This document shows positions 1 through 9,155 of a stretch of DNA of 64,000 nucleotides, piece after piece. This DNA comes from Desulfoscipio gibsoniae DSM 7213 (lineage in GTDB: Bacteria; Bacillota; Desulfotomaculia; Desulfotomaculales; Desulfallaceae). A program made the translations under genes and the position numbers. Each line of letters starts with the position of its first letter. The stretch's first letter is position 1. The notes beneath the pieces were generated by a model. That model saw only the letters and a list, made by a program, of their open reading frames with translations. It did no database searches and had not been told where the DNA came from. The stretch lies in the NCBI RefSeq assembly GCF_000233715.2, contig NC_021184.1, forward strand, positions 3,951,486 through 4,015,485, read 5' to 3'.

Positions 1-391
1 TACCATCGGAATCAACCTTTTCCGAAATTTCAAATCTGGAACGTCGTTCAATTAGTGGTTTTGGTGCCACCCCATACATATCAATAATATGTTGATTCCG
101 CGCCCTTCTGATTTCCAAGGTGTCTCTAAATCCCTTTGTGGCAATAAAGGCTACTTTGGGCCACCACCCATAATAAGTCCGCACAAGAATGGAATTTGTC
201 GCAATTGTAGTTCCATACACGAATACATCAATATCCTCTATTTTGATGTCGGCTGCTCTCATAGCATTAATAAGCCCTTCAGCACTACCCGGTGTTGTAA
301 GACGCTTTCCTATATATACTTTGTTTTTCTTGTCATCAAGACCATAAACATCCGTGAATGTACCTCCTACGTCTGCCCCTACTTTAAGCAT
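1..391 (-). CDS. hydantoinase/oxoprolinase subunit A, N-terminal part (runs off window)
   Basis: The minus strand reads continuously from an ATG at 391 to the window edge (130 codons). It begins MLKVGADVGGTFTDVYGLD, the phosphate-binding loop of the hydantoinase A/5-oxoprolinase (ASKHA-fold) family, followed by the family-like stretch VYGTTIATNSIL. An AAAGGGGG ribosome site lies about 10 bases upstream. Family members hydrolyse cyclic amides such as hydantoins or 5-oxoproline using ATP, or act as acetone-carboxylase-type subunits; the substrate cannot be told from this part. The neighbouring AmiS/UreI-like channel would fit uptake of an amide-type compound, which is inference. The rest of the gene is outside the window, so intactness is unknown. 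Confidence 0.8.
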   Translation of the reverse strand, partial: MLKVGADVGGTFTDVYGLDDKKNKVYIGKRLTTPGSAEGLINAMRAADIKIEDIDVFVYGTTIATNSILVRTYYGWWPKVAFIATKGFRDTLEIRRARNQHIIDMYGVAPKPLIERRSRFEISEKVDSDG

Positions 392-985
392 ATAATTTTT
401 CCCCCTTTATTTAAAATTTTTAGTTTGTTGCAAGTTGTGATCACAGGCATCGCAAAGTCTGGTATTGTGGACATTTTGGAATTTAAGAATTCCGATGAAT
501 ATCAGTATTTATAAGAGCTTTTCGAGGATTACTTTTTTAAACAATCAGCTTAAAAACCTAGAAAAAGCCAGCTAAACATTAACAATAGGCGTAACATAAT
601 TACATGAAAGCTAACTGAAAATTGAATCAAAGGTTATTTGAGGGGTGCGAAACTTCAGGTATGACAATACCGTAACATAGAACCACATCAACTCCAACTT
701 TAGATTTTCCCCTAAAAACATCCTCTGTAGGTTATTTATTTAATTTCAAGGCTAGGGTAACCTATTGTTGATCCGCGTTTCCCCTCCTTCTGCCAACATG
801 CCAGGAAAAACATGCCACTCTATCAATTGGCACCGGTTTAAAGATTTACGCTCACTATACCCATACCGGAGCGGAAGCCAATGATTTATTTCAATAATAA
901 TCCGATATTTTGGGTTATTCTGCCCATTCTAACGACTGAATTTTGGCATGATCAATTGATGTTTTTTTATCAGGGCTATACCATC

Positions 986-1480
986 CTACCATTTACCGAT
1001 AAACATAAGAAAAGCTGGAATCAAAAGGGTAACTATCGATTCAACAGCTAACAACCATCCAATAAATTTACCCCACGCTTTTTGCAGTGCCAGACTCCCA
1101 AAGGCTGCAAGAAATAACACGGCCCATGAAATAGCAAATATTCCGAATCTCACATCCCCAGCAGTAAAGTAAAAGTAAGATGCCAGTGCTACATATACCC
1201 CTGCACCCAGACAATACCATCCCAATCCAGCTAGGTCATAATCCCCGAATAAATCCCATGCCAAAATTAGATAGAATATACAAAAAGCCATCGCTAAACC
1301 CGATGTAATCAGACTTACTGAATCTTTTGCTGAAGAGGCTAAAAAAATAGCTGCTACAAGCATTACAAAGCCAACGACGGCATTTACCGTAGCTGCACCT
1401 TGTGGCTTTACTTTACCAAGCATAAAAGCTGCATCAACCAAAAAAATAAAAGCTGCCAGTAACAGAATTATTGCTCCCAT
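986..1480 (-). CDS. AmiS/UreI-type urea/short-chain amide channel
   Basis: A 164-residue, strongly hydrophobic protein with about six transmembrane helices, starting MGAIILLLAAFIFLVDAAF. The stretch DLAGLGWYCLGAGVYVAL resembles the conserved LGWYCL segment of AmiS/UreI proteins, and length and topology fit that family of channels for urea or small aliphatic amides. A GAGG ribosome site precedes the ATG. The sigma-54 element at 1667-1682 points toward this gene, which suggests nitrogen- or substrate-dependent control. Family assignment is from pattern recognition. A different small membrane protein is possible but less likely. Confidence 0.65.
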   Translation of the reverse strand: MGAIILLLAAFIFLVDAAFMLGKVKPQGAATVNAVVGFVMLVAAIFLASSAKDSVSLITSGLAMAFCIFYLILAWDLFGDYDLAGLGWYCLGAGVYVALASYFYFTAGDVRFGIFAISWAVLFLAAFGSLALQKAWGKFIGWLLAVESIVTLLIPAFLMFIGKW

Positions 1481-1498
1481 AAACTCTTTACCTCCTCA

Positions 1499-1575
1499 AT
1501 AAACATCCGTGAATGTACCTCCTACGTCTTCTCCTACTTAAGCATATATATTTTCCCCCCTTCTTTTTTTGAATT
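1499..1575. repeat. second copy of the hyuA-like start region
   Basis: About 75 bp here match 347-420, the start and ribosome-site region of the hydantoinase gene. In this copy the reading frame is broken by an early TAG (M-L-K-stop), so it codes for nothing. It is the residue of a local duplication and now forms the leader of the AmiS/UreI-like gene. Confidence 0.75.
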
Positions 1576-1603
1576 TTTAGTTTTCTTCTAACCGCCTTTT
1601 TCC

Positions 1604-1860
1604 TCCTTCTGCCAGTATGTTAGAAAATAACACATACCCGGCCATTTTCCCAATGTACAATTAATTTGCAATAAACATGCCACTCTTATCAATTGGCACC
1701 GGTTTGTGATTTACGCTCTTTTGTACCCATACCCGATTAAAGCCAATGATTTCTTTTATCGGTTATCTATTATAATTTACCGAAATAATCTTATATTTTG
1801 GATTATTCAGCCCATTTCTAACGACTGAATTTTGGCATGATCGATTGATGCTATTTTTCA
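1604..1860. repeat. duplicated promoter region (other copy about 781-960)
   Basis: Blocks shared with 781-960 include CATGCCACTCT-ATCAATTGGCACCGGTTT and ACGACTGAATTTTGGCATGATC. The present copy keeps a complete sigma-54 element, while the left copy has lost the bases holding the -12 half. Each copy also carries an imperfect inverted repeat of the form AATAATC-N9-GGATTATT (about 1785-1808 here), a candidate enhancer for a sigma-54 activator. Confidence 0.65.
1667..1682 (-). promoter_or_regulatory. sigma-54 promoter for the AmiS/UreI-like gene
   Basis: Minus strand TGGCAT-GTTTA-TTGCA matches the sigma-54 consensus TGGCAY-N5-TTGCW with exact GG/GC spacing. It lies about 187 bases upstream of the ATG at 1480 and points toward it. 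Confidence 0.7.
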
Positions 1861-2345
1861 TCCATTAACTGCCTTTCCTCATGGGCAATAGCTTTTACAG
1901 GCTTATAACTCCTTGGGTCATGACCTATTCTAAAATCCTGACTATAAAACTCAGCAATTCCCATGCCATCTTTAAAGCAATTAATTACCTTTATAAGACA
2001 AGTAAAAGACAAGATTTTTCATGGTTTACCGAGATGAGTAATGAAATTTTTCATCAACTCAAAAAAGTTTTGAATTTTAAGAAATTGTCTGATACTTAGA
2101 GCCATACTAAGGCTCGTAATTAATGATTTTTATCATTGTACCAATGAGGATTTTCATTACTTACTGCAGTATTCCTGGTAAGCTTGATCTATGGAAGCAC
2201 CTAATTTAGCAACAAGCTCATCAAATTGTTTTTCCGTAATGACCACAGACGGCGATATCTGCAGGCCATCGTCAATGAGGGGCCTTAAAATCAATCCGTT
2301 TTCCCACCCAAGATAAGATACGCGCTTGGCAAAGCCTGCATTAGC
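1860..2345. repeat. deleted duplicate of the mtbB promoter region and flanks
   Basis: Positions 1860-1908 match 11752-11800, inside mtbB. The sequence then jumps directly to a match with 12150-12575 (mtbB upstream region and an aminotransferase C-terminus). About 350 bp, including the mtbB start, are missing in this copy, with a short ACT microhomology at the join. The duplicate shows that a second mtbB-like operon once stood here. Confidence 0.85.
1953..1968 (-). promoter_or_regulatory. orphan sigma-54 promoter (copy of the mtbB promoter)
   Basis: Minus strand TGGCAT-GGGAA-TTGCT, identical to the element at 12192-12207. The palindromic enhancer-like sites are also retained upstream (about 2039-2160). 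The gene it once served has been deleted, so any transcript would run into the decayed region near 1900. Confidence 0.6.
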
Positions 2346-2645
2346 CTCGAATTTTTCCCTTGTTTCACGATTCTTAACTAATTGAACCCCGTTAATCATC
2401 CCTATACCCCTTACCTCGCCAATGGCGGGCAAGTCAAGGGCCCTGATCTTCTCCCTGAGTAGTTCCCCTTTAACCCGGGCTTGGTCAGGGATATTTTCAT
2501 TTTCCACGATGTCTAAATTAGCAATGGCAGCAGCTGCCTGTCCGGCCAAAACCGCAGATAACCTCGTCTGCCATAAGCAGAACATCATTTTAGTCAATAA
2601 GTTGATAAGTAAGAGCCTGACTTCGATTTTTTCAAAAGATGGCAT
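2157..2645 (-). pseudogene. class III aminotransferase, internally deleted remnant
   Basis: The C-terminal half reads as a pyridoxal-phosphate class III aminotransferase (AIANLDIVENENIP, GEVRGIGMINGVQLV, LRPLIDDGLQISPS, about 160 residues). Near the N-terminus a different frame gives VLLMADEVICGFGRTG, the family motif just after the cofactor aspartate. The protein between this motif and AIANLD, which would carry the catalytic lysine, is missing. Deletion and frameshift mean it cannot be functional. The last 60 codons are duplicated at 12395-12578. Confidence 0.85.
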
Positions 2646-2660
2646 TTTTGTATACCAGCG

Positions 2661-3818
2661 TTATCGGCCTGACGATATAGCATCCATTGCCTCTAACGCA
2701 CGATCTATATCTTCGTTTGTATTGAACCGGCCCAAACTGAAACGTATGGCTCCATTAGTGTCCGTCCCCAGATCTACGTGTACCAGAGGTGCACAATGCA
2801 ACCCGGTTCTGACCGCGATCCCATAATCACCATCCATAATAGCCCCCACATCCTCGGATGATAACCCCTTTACCGAACAAGTGAGTACCGGCACATCCTG
2901 CTCCGTAAGCATCGGACTGTGAATTACCACCCTGGAAATTAAACTCAGACCTTCATACAATCGTTTGATCATGGCCATCTCCTTTTGATGACCTCGTTCC
3001 ATATCTTCATTTTCCAGGTAGTCAAGACCGGCTAAAAGGCCGAAAACGCCAAGGAGATTAAGCGTACCGGCTTCAAGCCTGTGAGGAAACGTCTGGGTGT
3101 GAATGAGAGTGCGCGAGTCAATGCCTGTTCCACCAAACCGGGTAGATTTGATTTCCAGATGGGGAGAAAGAACCAGGCCGCCGATTCCGCTCGGTCCCAA
3201 AAGAGCCTTATGACCGGTAAAAGCTATAGCATTTACGTTCCATTTGCTCATATCAATGGGGACGTATCCCGCGCTCTGAGCAGCATCTATTAACAGTGGA
3301 ATCTCACGTTCGACACATGCACGGGCTATATCGGACACAGGCTGTACGGTCCCCAAAACATTGGATGCGTGATTGCAGATTACCAGCCTGGTGTTGGACC
3401 GTATAGTACTTGCTATTTCGTCCAGGTTAATATATCCGTGCTCATCAAAACCAACCAGATCATACTCTATCCCGCTTTGCTTAGCCAGGTGGAATAATGG
3501 CCGGAGCACCGAATTGTGCTCCAGCCGCGTGGTTATTACATGATCACCGGGTCTAACAAGGCCCAAAATTGCCAGGTTCAGGGCATCTGTTGCGTTAGCC
3601 GCGAAAATAACCCGTTCCGGGTCGGGAGCCCCAAAAAAACGGGCTAACTTCTGTCTGGTTTGAAAAACAAGATCAGCAGCTTCCATTGACAGATCATAGC
3701 TGCCCCGACCGGGTGAAACACCCAGCCGGGTATAGGTCTCAACCATCCGGTCGATTACTTTCCGGGGTTTGGGGAATGATGTCGCCGCATTGTCCAAATA
3801 AATTAATTTATTGTCCAT
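2661..3818 (-). CDS. class V aminotransferase, cysteine desulfurase family
   Basis: A 385-residue full-length fold-type I PLP enzyme starting MDNKLIYLDNAATSFPKP. The cofactor lysine lies in AFTGHKALLGPSGIGG, and the substrate-cysteine loop segment contains VRTGLHCAPLVH. Such enzymes take sulfur from cysteine as a persulfide. It follows a TusE/DsrC-like gene and a Mop-type molybdenum hydroxylase. The subfamily near EF2568 is often linked to molybdenum hydroxylases, so supplying the terminal sulfur of the molybdenum cofactor is a reasonable inference. The ATG lies 9 bases past the intended stop of the TusE-like frame, so the genes are probably co-transcribed. It appears intact. Confidence 0.85.
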   Translation of the reverse strand: MDNKLIYLDNAATSFPKPRKVIDRMVETYTRLGVSPGRGSYDLSMEAADLVFQTRQKLARFFGAPDPERVIFAANATDALNLAILGLVRPGDHVITTRLEHNSVLRPLFHLAKQSGIEYDLVGFDEHGYINLDEIASTIRSNTRLVICNHASNVLGTVQPVSDIARACVEREIPLLIDAAQSAGYVPIDMSKWNVNAIAFTGHKALLGPSGIGGLVLSPHLEIKSTRFGGTGIDSRTLIHTQTFPHRLEAGTLNLLGVFGLLAGLDYLENEDMERGHQKEMAMIKRLYEGLSLISRVVIHSPMLTEQDVPVLTCSVKGLSSEDVGAIMDGDYGIAVRTGLHCAPLVHVDLGTDTNGAIRFSLGRFNTNEDIDRALEAMDAISSGR

Positions 3819-3827
3819 GAATTACAC

Positions 3828-4203
3828 CTACAAACAGGCTTTGGGATTGGGTAAACCGGCAAGACGACGGGCACCGTATTTAAATCCCGCCGGGGAAAAG
3901 CGCCTCTATGGTCAGCATACTCATTTCCGTACCCTTCGCCAACTGGCGGTTTAACGGCGCCCGGCCGTTTTGGAAATAGAAATCGCGCAGAAACCTGATC
4001 ACTTTCCAGTGTTCGTCATTGAGCTTTTCAAGGCTGCACTCACGGGCCAGGGCCTCGGCGATATCTTCACGCCAGTCGCCGGGATGCCACAAGAAGTCTT
4101 CTTCGTCAAACAGTAATTTATGTCCGGCAACTAAACGATATTTACGACCGGTTCCGGCAGGCCGGCTGGAATTGCCCGCTGGTGTGCTTTTATCTTCAGC
4201 CAC
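3828..4203 (-). pseudogene. TusE/DsrC-like sulfur-carrier protein, C-terminal frameshift
   Basis: The open frame (3880-4203, GTG start, 107 residues) contains the DsrC/TusE core: LLFDEEDFLWHPGDWREDIA, then DEHWKVIRFLRDFYF and NRQLAK. It stops at LFPGGI. Reading on in the next frame gives FKYGARRLAGLPNPKACL and a stop at 3828, which is the conserved carboxy-terminal arm with the penultimate cysteine that carries sulfur. One extra base in the GGCGGG run near 3885-3890 would explain the break. The second DsrC cysteine is arginine (ARRLAG), as expected of TusE-like rather than true DsrC proteins. As it stands the product lacks its reactive cysteine. It overlaps the upstream oxidoreductase gene by 8 bases. 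Confidence 0.8.
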
Positions 4204-6853
4204 GCTGCTGCAAAGCCGCCTTTATTTTATCCGGCGTTGCCGGTAAATTGCAGATCCAAACTCCGATAGCGTCCTTAATCGCACTAATGATCGCCGGAGC
4301 GGTCGGTACCATAGTCATCTCGCCAACTCCTGTAGAGCCCTTACCGGTACCCCGCAACCTTGGTGTTTCCCTTATGATCGATTCCATTTCAAAGGCGGTT
4401 TTAATACTGGGGAACTTGAACGTTACCCAATCTTTGGTCTGGCCTGCGATATATTGCTCGCGCAGTGCAAAACCGGCACCCATATCCGCCCCGCCTTCCA
4501 GCTGCCCCTCGAAGTTTAGCGGGTTGATCACCGGTCCGCTGTCAACCGCAGTGGTCATTTTGAGCACCTTAACCTCGCCTGTTTCGGTATTTACCTCCAC
4601 TTCGGCCATTTGCAGCGCATGCACCACAGATTCAAAGGACGGTCCCTGACCGGTCTCAGGGTCCAGCGGCCCGGCTTCGAGTGTGGTCCTGGTTCCGGTA
4701 TACCGGGCCGGGCGGCCGGCTTCTTTTAGTTCCCGGTACGTGGTCGCCCCGGCATCTTTCATAGCCTGCTTTAGCTGCTGGGCGGCGTTGACCAAAGCCC
4801 CTCCCACCATGTAAGTCATACGGCTGCCGGCAGCTGGTCCGGTAGCGGTAGTCTGGTCCGAATCCTTGGTCATCAGGTGAATTTTGTCCAGAGGCAGTCC
4901 CAGGCCGTCGGCAGCTAACTGGGTAAGCATTGAATCGTTGCCCTCGCCGGGGTCGGCAACAGCCGCGTAGATGGTCACTCCATCGTCGGGATCAAGTTCT
5001 ATGGCAACAATAGCTTGATCACCGGGTCCTCCGATACCAAATGCGCCGGCCCCCAGTCCGACACCGCGCCGGATCACTCCGCTTTTATACTCCCGGGTTT
5101 CAAGGAGACTACGTTTATAGTGAGGGCGCATGGCTTCACAGAGTTCGGGGAACGGCCACTGCTCCACCACACTGCCGGTGGATTTGGACTGCCCGGGCTG
5201 CAGTGAGTTGAGTATCCGCATTTCCAACGGGTCTTTTCCCAATTTATCCGCCAGCATGTTAACAGCACATTCAAGAGCGAAATTAGCTTGCGGCGGGCCG
5301 GCCCCCCGCGCGGCTGATCCCCAGGGATTGTTGGTGTAAACCAGTTTGCTGACGGCGTGAACATTGGGTATATTGTACGCACCCGATAGCATTTGCGTGG
5401 CCCGGTTGATTATAACATCACCGTTGGAGTGATAGGCGCCGTTGTCCACTATTATGTTAATGTCGTAAGCGGTAATGCGCCCTTCGCTGTCTGCGCCGAG
5501 CTTCACCTTCATATCGAAGGGATGGCGTTTCGGCGTCATTAGCATTGACTCGGCCAGACCGGGGATGTAACGAACCGGTCGCTTAAAGTGAAGTGCAGCC
5601 CCCGCGGCAATGCCTTCGGATGAGATTTCTAATTTCAGGCCGAACTGCCCGCCCGTGTAGGCTTCCTCGTAGCGCATATTCTCCCAGCCAAGGGCATCTT
5701 GAAGCATACTCAGATGCTTGTGGATGACGATACTTCGCCCGATGACCACAAGCTGGGCATCCTCACCCTCGCCTTCAAGATAGGAAACGCAGGCTTCCGG
5801 CTCGAGGGGAGCCTGGTGGTTGATCTGAGTGGTTAAGTGAGTCTCAATTACTGTTGGCGACTCAGCCAGAGCTTTTTGCGCATCACCCTTGATCTGGGGT
5901 TGGATAAAACACAGGTTGGGCCTGTCGTCATGCAGCTGTATTGCGCCTTCGGCCATCGCCTCTTCCGGCGAGCCCAAAACCGGCAGCGGTTCATACTCCA
6001 CTTGCACCGCTTTGGCCGCCTCTACCGCCTGCTGCCGGGTTACCGCCGCGATAACCGCCACGGGGTCACCTATATAGCGAACTTTATCTTCGCAAAGAAC
6101 AGGACGGTCGGCAACAGTGTATTTCAAGCGGTTGGTACCCTTAATATCCTTCGCCGTCATAACGCCTATCACACCCGGCATTTGCTCAGCGGCTGCAAAG
6201 TCTATTTTCTTAATTAAAGCGTGAGGGTGCGGGCTGCGCACAGTCGCCAGCTCCAAGGCGCCGGGAACGATTATGTCCGCCGTAAATTGCGCCGTGCCGC
6301 AGGCTTTAGCCAATCCCGAGGGGCGGGGGTGGGAAACACCATACTTGGGGCCGTCGGGATCAGGACGGATATCTTCAGGTGAAATCTCATTGCGGATAAA
6401 CCGGCCGGCCAGTTTAACCGCATCGATGATTTTGGTGTAACCTGTACAACGGCACAGATTATGGCGCAGGGCTTTTTTGATCTCTTCCGTGCCTGGATCG
6501 GGATTAACGTCCAGTAACGCCTTGGCGGACATGATTATACCGGGCGTACAGAAACCACACTGAACGGCCCCTGCCAGCACCATAGCTTCCTGAATCAGAT
6601 GCGGGTTATCCGGTGTGCCCAGGCCCTCAACAGTGATTACCTCGGCACCGTCCAATTTGGCTACTTTTAGTAAACAGGATCTAACCGCTTTGCCGTTGAC
6701 TATGACCGTGCAAGCGCCGCATTGGCCTGCCTTGTCGCATGATTGTTTAGCCCCGGTCAATTTAAACTCATCCCGGAGCAGATCAAGTAGTGTTAAGCTC
6801 TTATCGGCCACCACCTGCTGTAATCTTCCGTTAACTTTAAGCTTTACTTTCAT
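4196..6853 (-). CDS. molybdenum aldehyde oxidoreductase (Mop/xanthine oxidase family)
   Basis: About 885 residues, close to Desulfovibrio Mop (907). An N-terminal plant-type [2Fe-2S] domain has CDKAGQCGACTV and a later cysteine near residue 60. A second [2Fe-2S] domain has CGFCTPG and CRCTGYT. The large molybdopterin domain follows, ending with GVGEMTMVPTAPA, which holds the catalytic glutamate. No FAD domain is present, so electrons would leave to ferredoxin or flavodoxin. It oxidises aldehydes to carboxylic acids in the cytoplasm. I chose the internal ATG at 6853 because GGAGGG sits just upstream; a longer form from 6874 is open. It is followed by sulfur-transfer genes that may help mature its cofactor. 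Confidence 0.9.
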   Translation of the reverse strand: MKVKLKVNGRLQQVVADKSLTLLDLLRDEFKLTGAKQSCDKAGQCGACTVIVNGKAVRSCLLKVAKLDGAEVITVEGLGTPDNPHLIQEAMVLAGAVQCGFCTPGIIMSAKALLDVNPDPGTEEIKKALRHNLCRCTGYTKIIDAVKLAGRFIRNEISPEDIRPDPDGPKYGVSHPRPSGLAKACGTAQFTADIIVPGALELATVRSPHPHALIKKIDFAAAEQMPGVIGVMTAKDIKGTNRLKYTVADRPVLCEDKVRYIGDPVAVIAAVTRQQAVEAAKAVQVEYEPLPVLGSPEEAMAEGAIQLHDDRPNLCFIQPQIKGDAQKALAESPTVIETHLTTQINHQAPLEPEACVSYLEGEGEDAQLVVIGRSIVIHKHLSMLQDALGWENMRYEEAYTGGQFGLKLEISSEGIAAGAALHFKRPVRYIPGLAESMLMTPKRHPFDMKVKLGADSEGRITAYDINIIVDNGAYHSNGDVIINRATQMLSGAYNIPNVHAVSKLVYTNNPWGSAARGAGPPQANFALECAVNMLADKLGKDPLEMRILNSLQPGQSKSTGSVVEQWPFPELCEAMRPHYKRSLLETREYKSGVIRRGVGLGAGAFGIGGPGDQAIVAIELDPDDGVTIYAAVADPGEGNDSMLTQLAADGLGLPLDKIHLMTKDSDQTTATGPAAGSRMTYMVGGALVNAAQQLKQAMKDAGATTYRELKEAGRPARYTGTRTTLEAGPLDPETGQGPSFESVVHALQMAEVEVNTETGEVKVLKMTTAVDSGPVINPLNFEGQLEGGADMGAGFALREQYIAGQTKDWVTFKFPSIKTAFEMESIIRETPRLRGTGKGSTGVGEMTMVPTAPAIISAIKDAIGVWICNLPATPDKIKAALQQRG

Positions 6854-7030
6854 TATGATTTCCCTCCAATGCACTTCCTAACTCGCGGGAGAAATGGATA
6901 ACGATGACAATCCCCTAAAATCGTTAATAATGGTATCAGCGAATGTCATTGCCTCTTTACATTCACCACCTGGGATAGCTTGCCGTAAAACATTACATGT
7001 ATTAACACACCCATGGCTGTTACGCAAAGA

Positions 7031-8332
7031 TTAACCTTGGCATTTGGCAACGGCCTGCTCCAGGACATCCAATCCCCGGTCAAGCTGCTCATCGGTAATG
7101 GCAAGCGGGACCAGCGTTCTGATGACGTTGCTGAAAATGCCCGCTCCGATAACAATGACACCGTTTTTCATACAATATTTAGAGACGGCAGCCGCCTCGT
7201 CCTTGGCCGGTTCCTTGGTTTCACTGTTCTTGACCAGTTCCATGGCATTCATGGCACCCAGTCCGCGAACATCACCGATGACCGGATATTTCTCCTTCAT
7301 TTCGAGCATGCGGGCGCGCGTTTTTTCACCAATCTCCCGGGCACGTTCCACCAGTTTTTCCTGCTGCATGTAGTCAATGGTGGCCAACGCGGCTGCGCAG
7401 GATACCGGGTTGCCACCATAAGTACCGCCGATATGTCCCGGATCGGGAGCGTTCATAATTTCGGCCTTACCTACAACACCGCTGAGGGGCATACCTGAGG
7501 CAATCGATTTGGCCATGGTCATCAGATCGGGTTCGAGTCCCCAGTGCTCGCAGGCGAACATCTTACCGGTCCGGCCAAAACCTGTTTGAACTTCGTCAGC
7601 GATCAGAACAATACCGTGCTTATCGCAGATTTTCCTCAGACCCGGCAGGAATTCCGGTGGCGGAACGATGAAGCCGCCCTCACCCTGAATAGGTTCGATA
7701 ATTATTGCTGCAACGTTCTCGGGAACAACTTCGGCGGCAAACATTCTGTCGAATTGCTCCAAGCAGTGCATGCCGCAGCCGGGATAAGTCGACCTGTAGT
7801 AGCAGCGGTAGCAATAAGCAGAGGGGATTTTATAAATCTCGGGAGCGTAAGGACCAAACCCGAATTTGTAAGGTCTAACTTTACTGGTAAGGCTCATGGT
7901 CATTAAGGTGCGACCGTGAAACGCGCATTCAAAAGAGATTACACCGGTCCTTTTGGTATGGAACCTGGCAATTTTTACGGCGTTTTCCACGCACTCGGCA
8001 CCACTGTTGACAAACATAGCTCTTTTTTCATAACTACCCGGTGAGATTTCAATTAGCTTTTCTGCCAGATCAAGATATGGCTCGTACATGGTAACCATAA
8101 AACATGTATGCAGTAGTTTTTCCGCCTGCTCCTTAATAGCAGCAACTACGGGTGGGGGGCAGTGCCCGGCATTGAGAGTGCCGATACCGGCGTAAAAGTC
8201 AATATATTCGTTGCCTTCCACGTCAATTATGGTCGCTCCCCTGGCCTCCTTAACAAAAATATTGGTAGAATTGGAGATACCACGGGCCACCAGGCTGTTT
8301 TTTCTTGCCAGAAGCTCTTCATTTCTTCCCAT
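7031..8332 (-). CDS. gabT: 4-aminobutyrate-type aminotransferase (class III)
   Basis: 433 residues with the complete class III fold: NSGAECVENAVK, AFHGRTLMTMSLTSK, IIIEPIQGEGG, the cofactor aspartate in LIADEVQTGFGRTGK, and the lysine in TMAKSIASGMPLSG. A cysteine-rich insert (YCYRCYYRSTYPGCGMHC) is shared with the paralog at 26420-27721. Likely role: transfer of an omega-amino group to 2-oxoglutarate, giving an aldehyde such as succinate semialdehyde. Aldehyde-oxidising enzymes flank it (Mop-type downstream, broken AOR upstream), which supports an amine-to-acid route. Substrate is inferred. An AGGAGGTT ribosome site is present. It appears intact. Confidence 0.85.
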   Translation of the reverse strand: MGRNEELLARKNSLVARGISNSTNIFVKEARGATIIDVEGNEYIDFYAGIGTLNAGHCPPPVVAAIKEQAEKLLHTCFMVTMYEPYLDLAEKLIEISPGSYEKRAMFVNSGAECVENAVKIARFHTKRTGVISFECAFHGRTLMTMSLTSKVRPYKFGFGPYAPEIYKIPSAYCYRCYYRSTYPGCGMHCLEQFDRMFAAEVVPENVAAIIIEPIQGEGGFIVPPPEFLPGLRKICDKHGIVLIADEVQTGFGRTGKMFACEHWGLEPDLMTMAKSIASGMPLSGVVGKAEIMNAPDPGHIGGTYGGNPVSCAAALATIDYMQQEKLVERAREIGEKTRARMLEMKEKYPVIGDVRGLGAMNAMELVKNSETKEPAKDEAAAVSKYCMKNGVIVIGAGIFSNVIRTLVPLAITDEQLDRGLDVLEQAVAKCQG

Positions 8333-8429
8333 TTTTTTAACCTCCTTTTTTTAAATAGCCTCTCGGCATTCGCCGAGTCAGACGGCAAAAGGCTTTGCTT
8401 GAGCCATCTTTATTAAATTCCTCCTACTT

Positions 8430-9002
8430 AACTTGGGCGTGGTTGATAAGTTTTTGCTTGATGCCGCCCATGACCCGGTCCTATTTATGATTTATTGCTG
8501 CACCAGAATATTAAACCTTTTATCGATCTTAATGTGCGTGGTAAGAAGAACATGGAAACCAACTGTGATATTCATATTTCGCCCAAAGGTATTCCAATTT
8601 GCCCCGCCGGAAAGGAGATGAAGCATGACGGCTTCGACTATTCCCAGAAACGGCATAAGTGGAAATGTCCGATGATGAAGAAGCGGACAACGAACACCTG
8701 CAAAAAGCCTTGTTCAAACGCTAAGTTCGGTAAAACGTTCCATACCTACATGAAGACAACCCTCATCTGTTTCCGAATACACCAAGGGATTCGGATAAGT
8801 GGAAACTTATTTATAAGCGACGTACGACCGCCAAGCATACAAATAAACGAGAAAAGGTCGATTATAAGCTGGAAGCCGGTCTTCACCGTTCTTCTATGAT
8901 GTGGTACGTTCGTATTTACGGCATCATGATGTGCCAGCACATTGATGCACGGTATTCGCACCAGCAGGAAGATTTAAAAGATTCTAGGCCAGTAAATTTG
9001 TG
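8430..9002 (+). pseudogene. DDE transposase remnant
   Basis: In one frame: NIKPFIDLNVRGKKN, then GIPICPAGKEMKHDG, KWKCPMMKK and FGKTFHTYMKT. After a frameshift near 8775 a second frame reads DSDKWKLIYKRRTTAKH, EKVDYKLEAGLHRSSM and WYVRIYGIMMCQHIDA. This is the C-terminal half of a DDE transposase of a type common in Clostridia; I do not assign the IS family. The N-terminal half and clear ends are missing. It sits between gabT and the broken AOR and may be responsible for truncating the latter. Confidence 0.7.
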
Positions 9003-9155
9003 TTGAACCGACGTGTGGTAGAACGGTTTCCGGCTCGACGGGGCATGTTCATTTCCTGTGCCGGCACTACGATACCGGGGGTGTTTGACGGGAAGATGCT
9101 GGACGTGGACCTGGCCGGAACGTTCTGTTACCAAGGGGTGGATAAAAAGAGAGAA
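9003..9155 (+). pseudogene. possible NADPH-dependent FMN reductase/flavoprotein fragment
   Basis: The plus strand encodes MFISCAGTTIPGVFDGKM followed by LDVDLAGTFCYQGVDKK, about 45 residues resembling the middle of flavodoxin-like NAD(P)H-FMN reductases. No start, cofactor loop or end is visible. It is joined directly to the transposase remnant and the AOR fragment. Family assignment is tentative. Confidence 0.35.

Noticed and set aside
89..514. A 141-codon plus-strand open frame.
   Set aside because: It is antisense to the well-supported hydantoinase N-terminus and has no ribosome site.
937..965. Plus-strand TTGGCATGATCAATTGATG (also near 1834) as a sigma-54 promoter.
   Set aside because: The -12 GC is missing at the required spacing in both copies.
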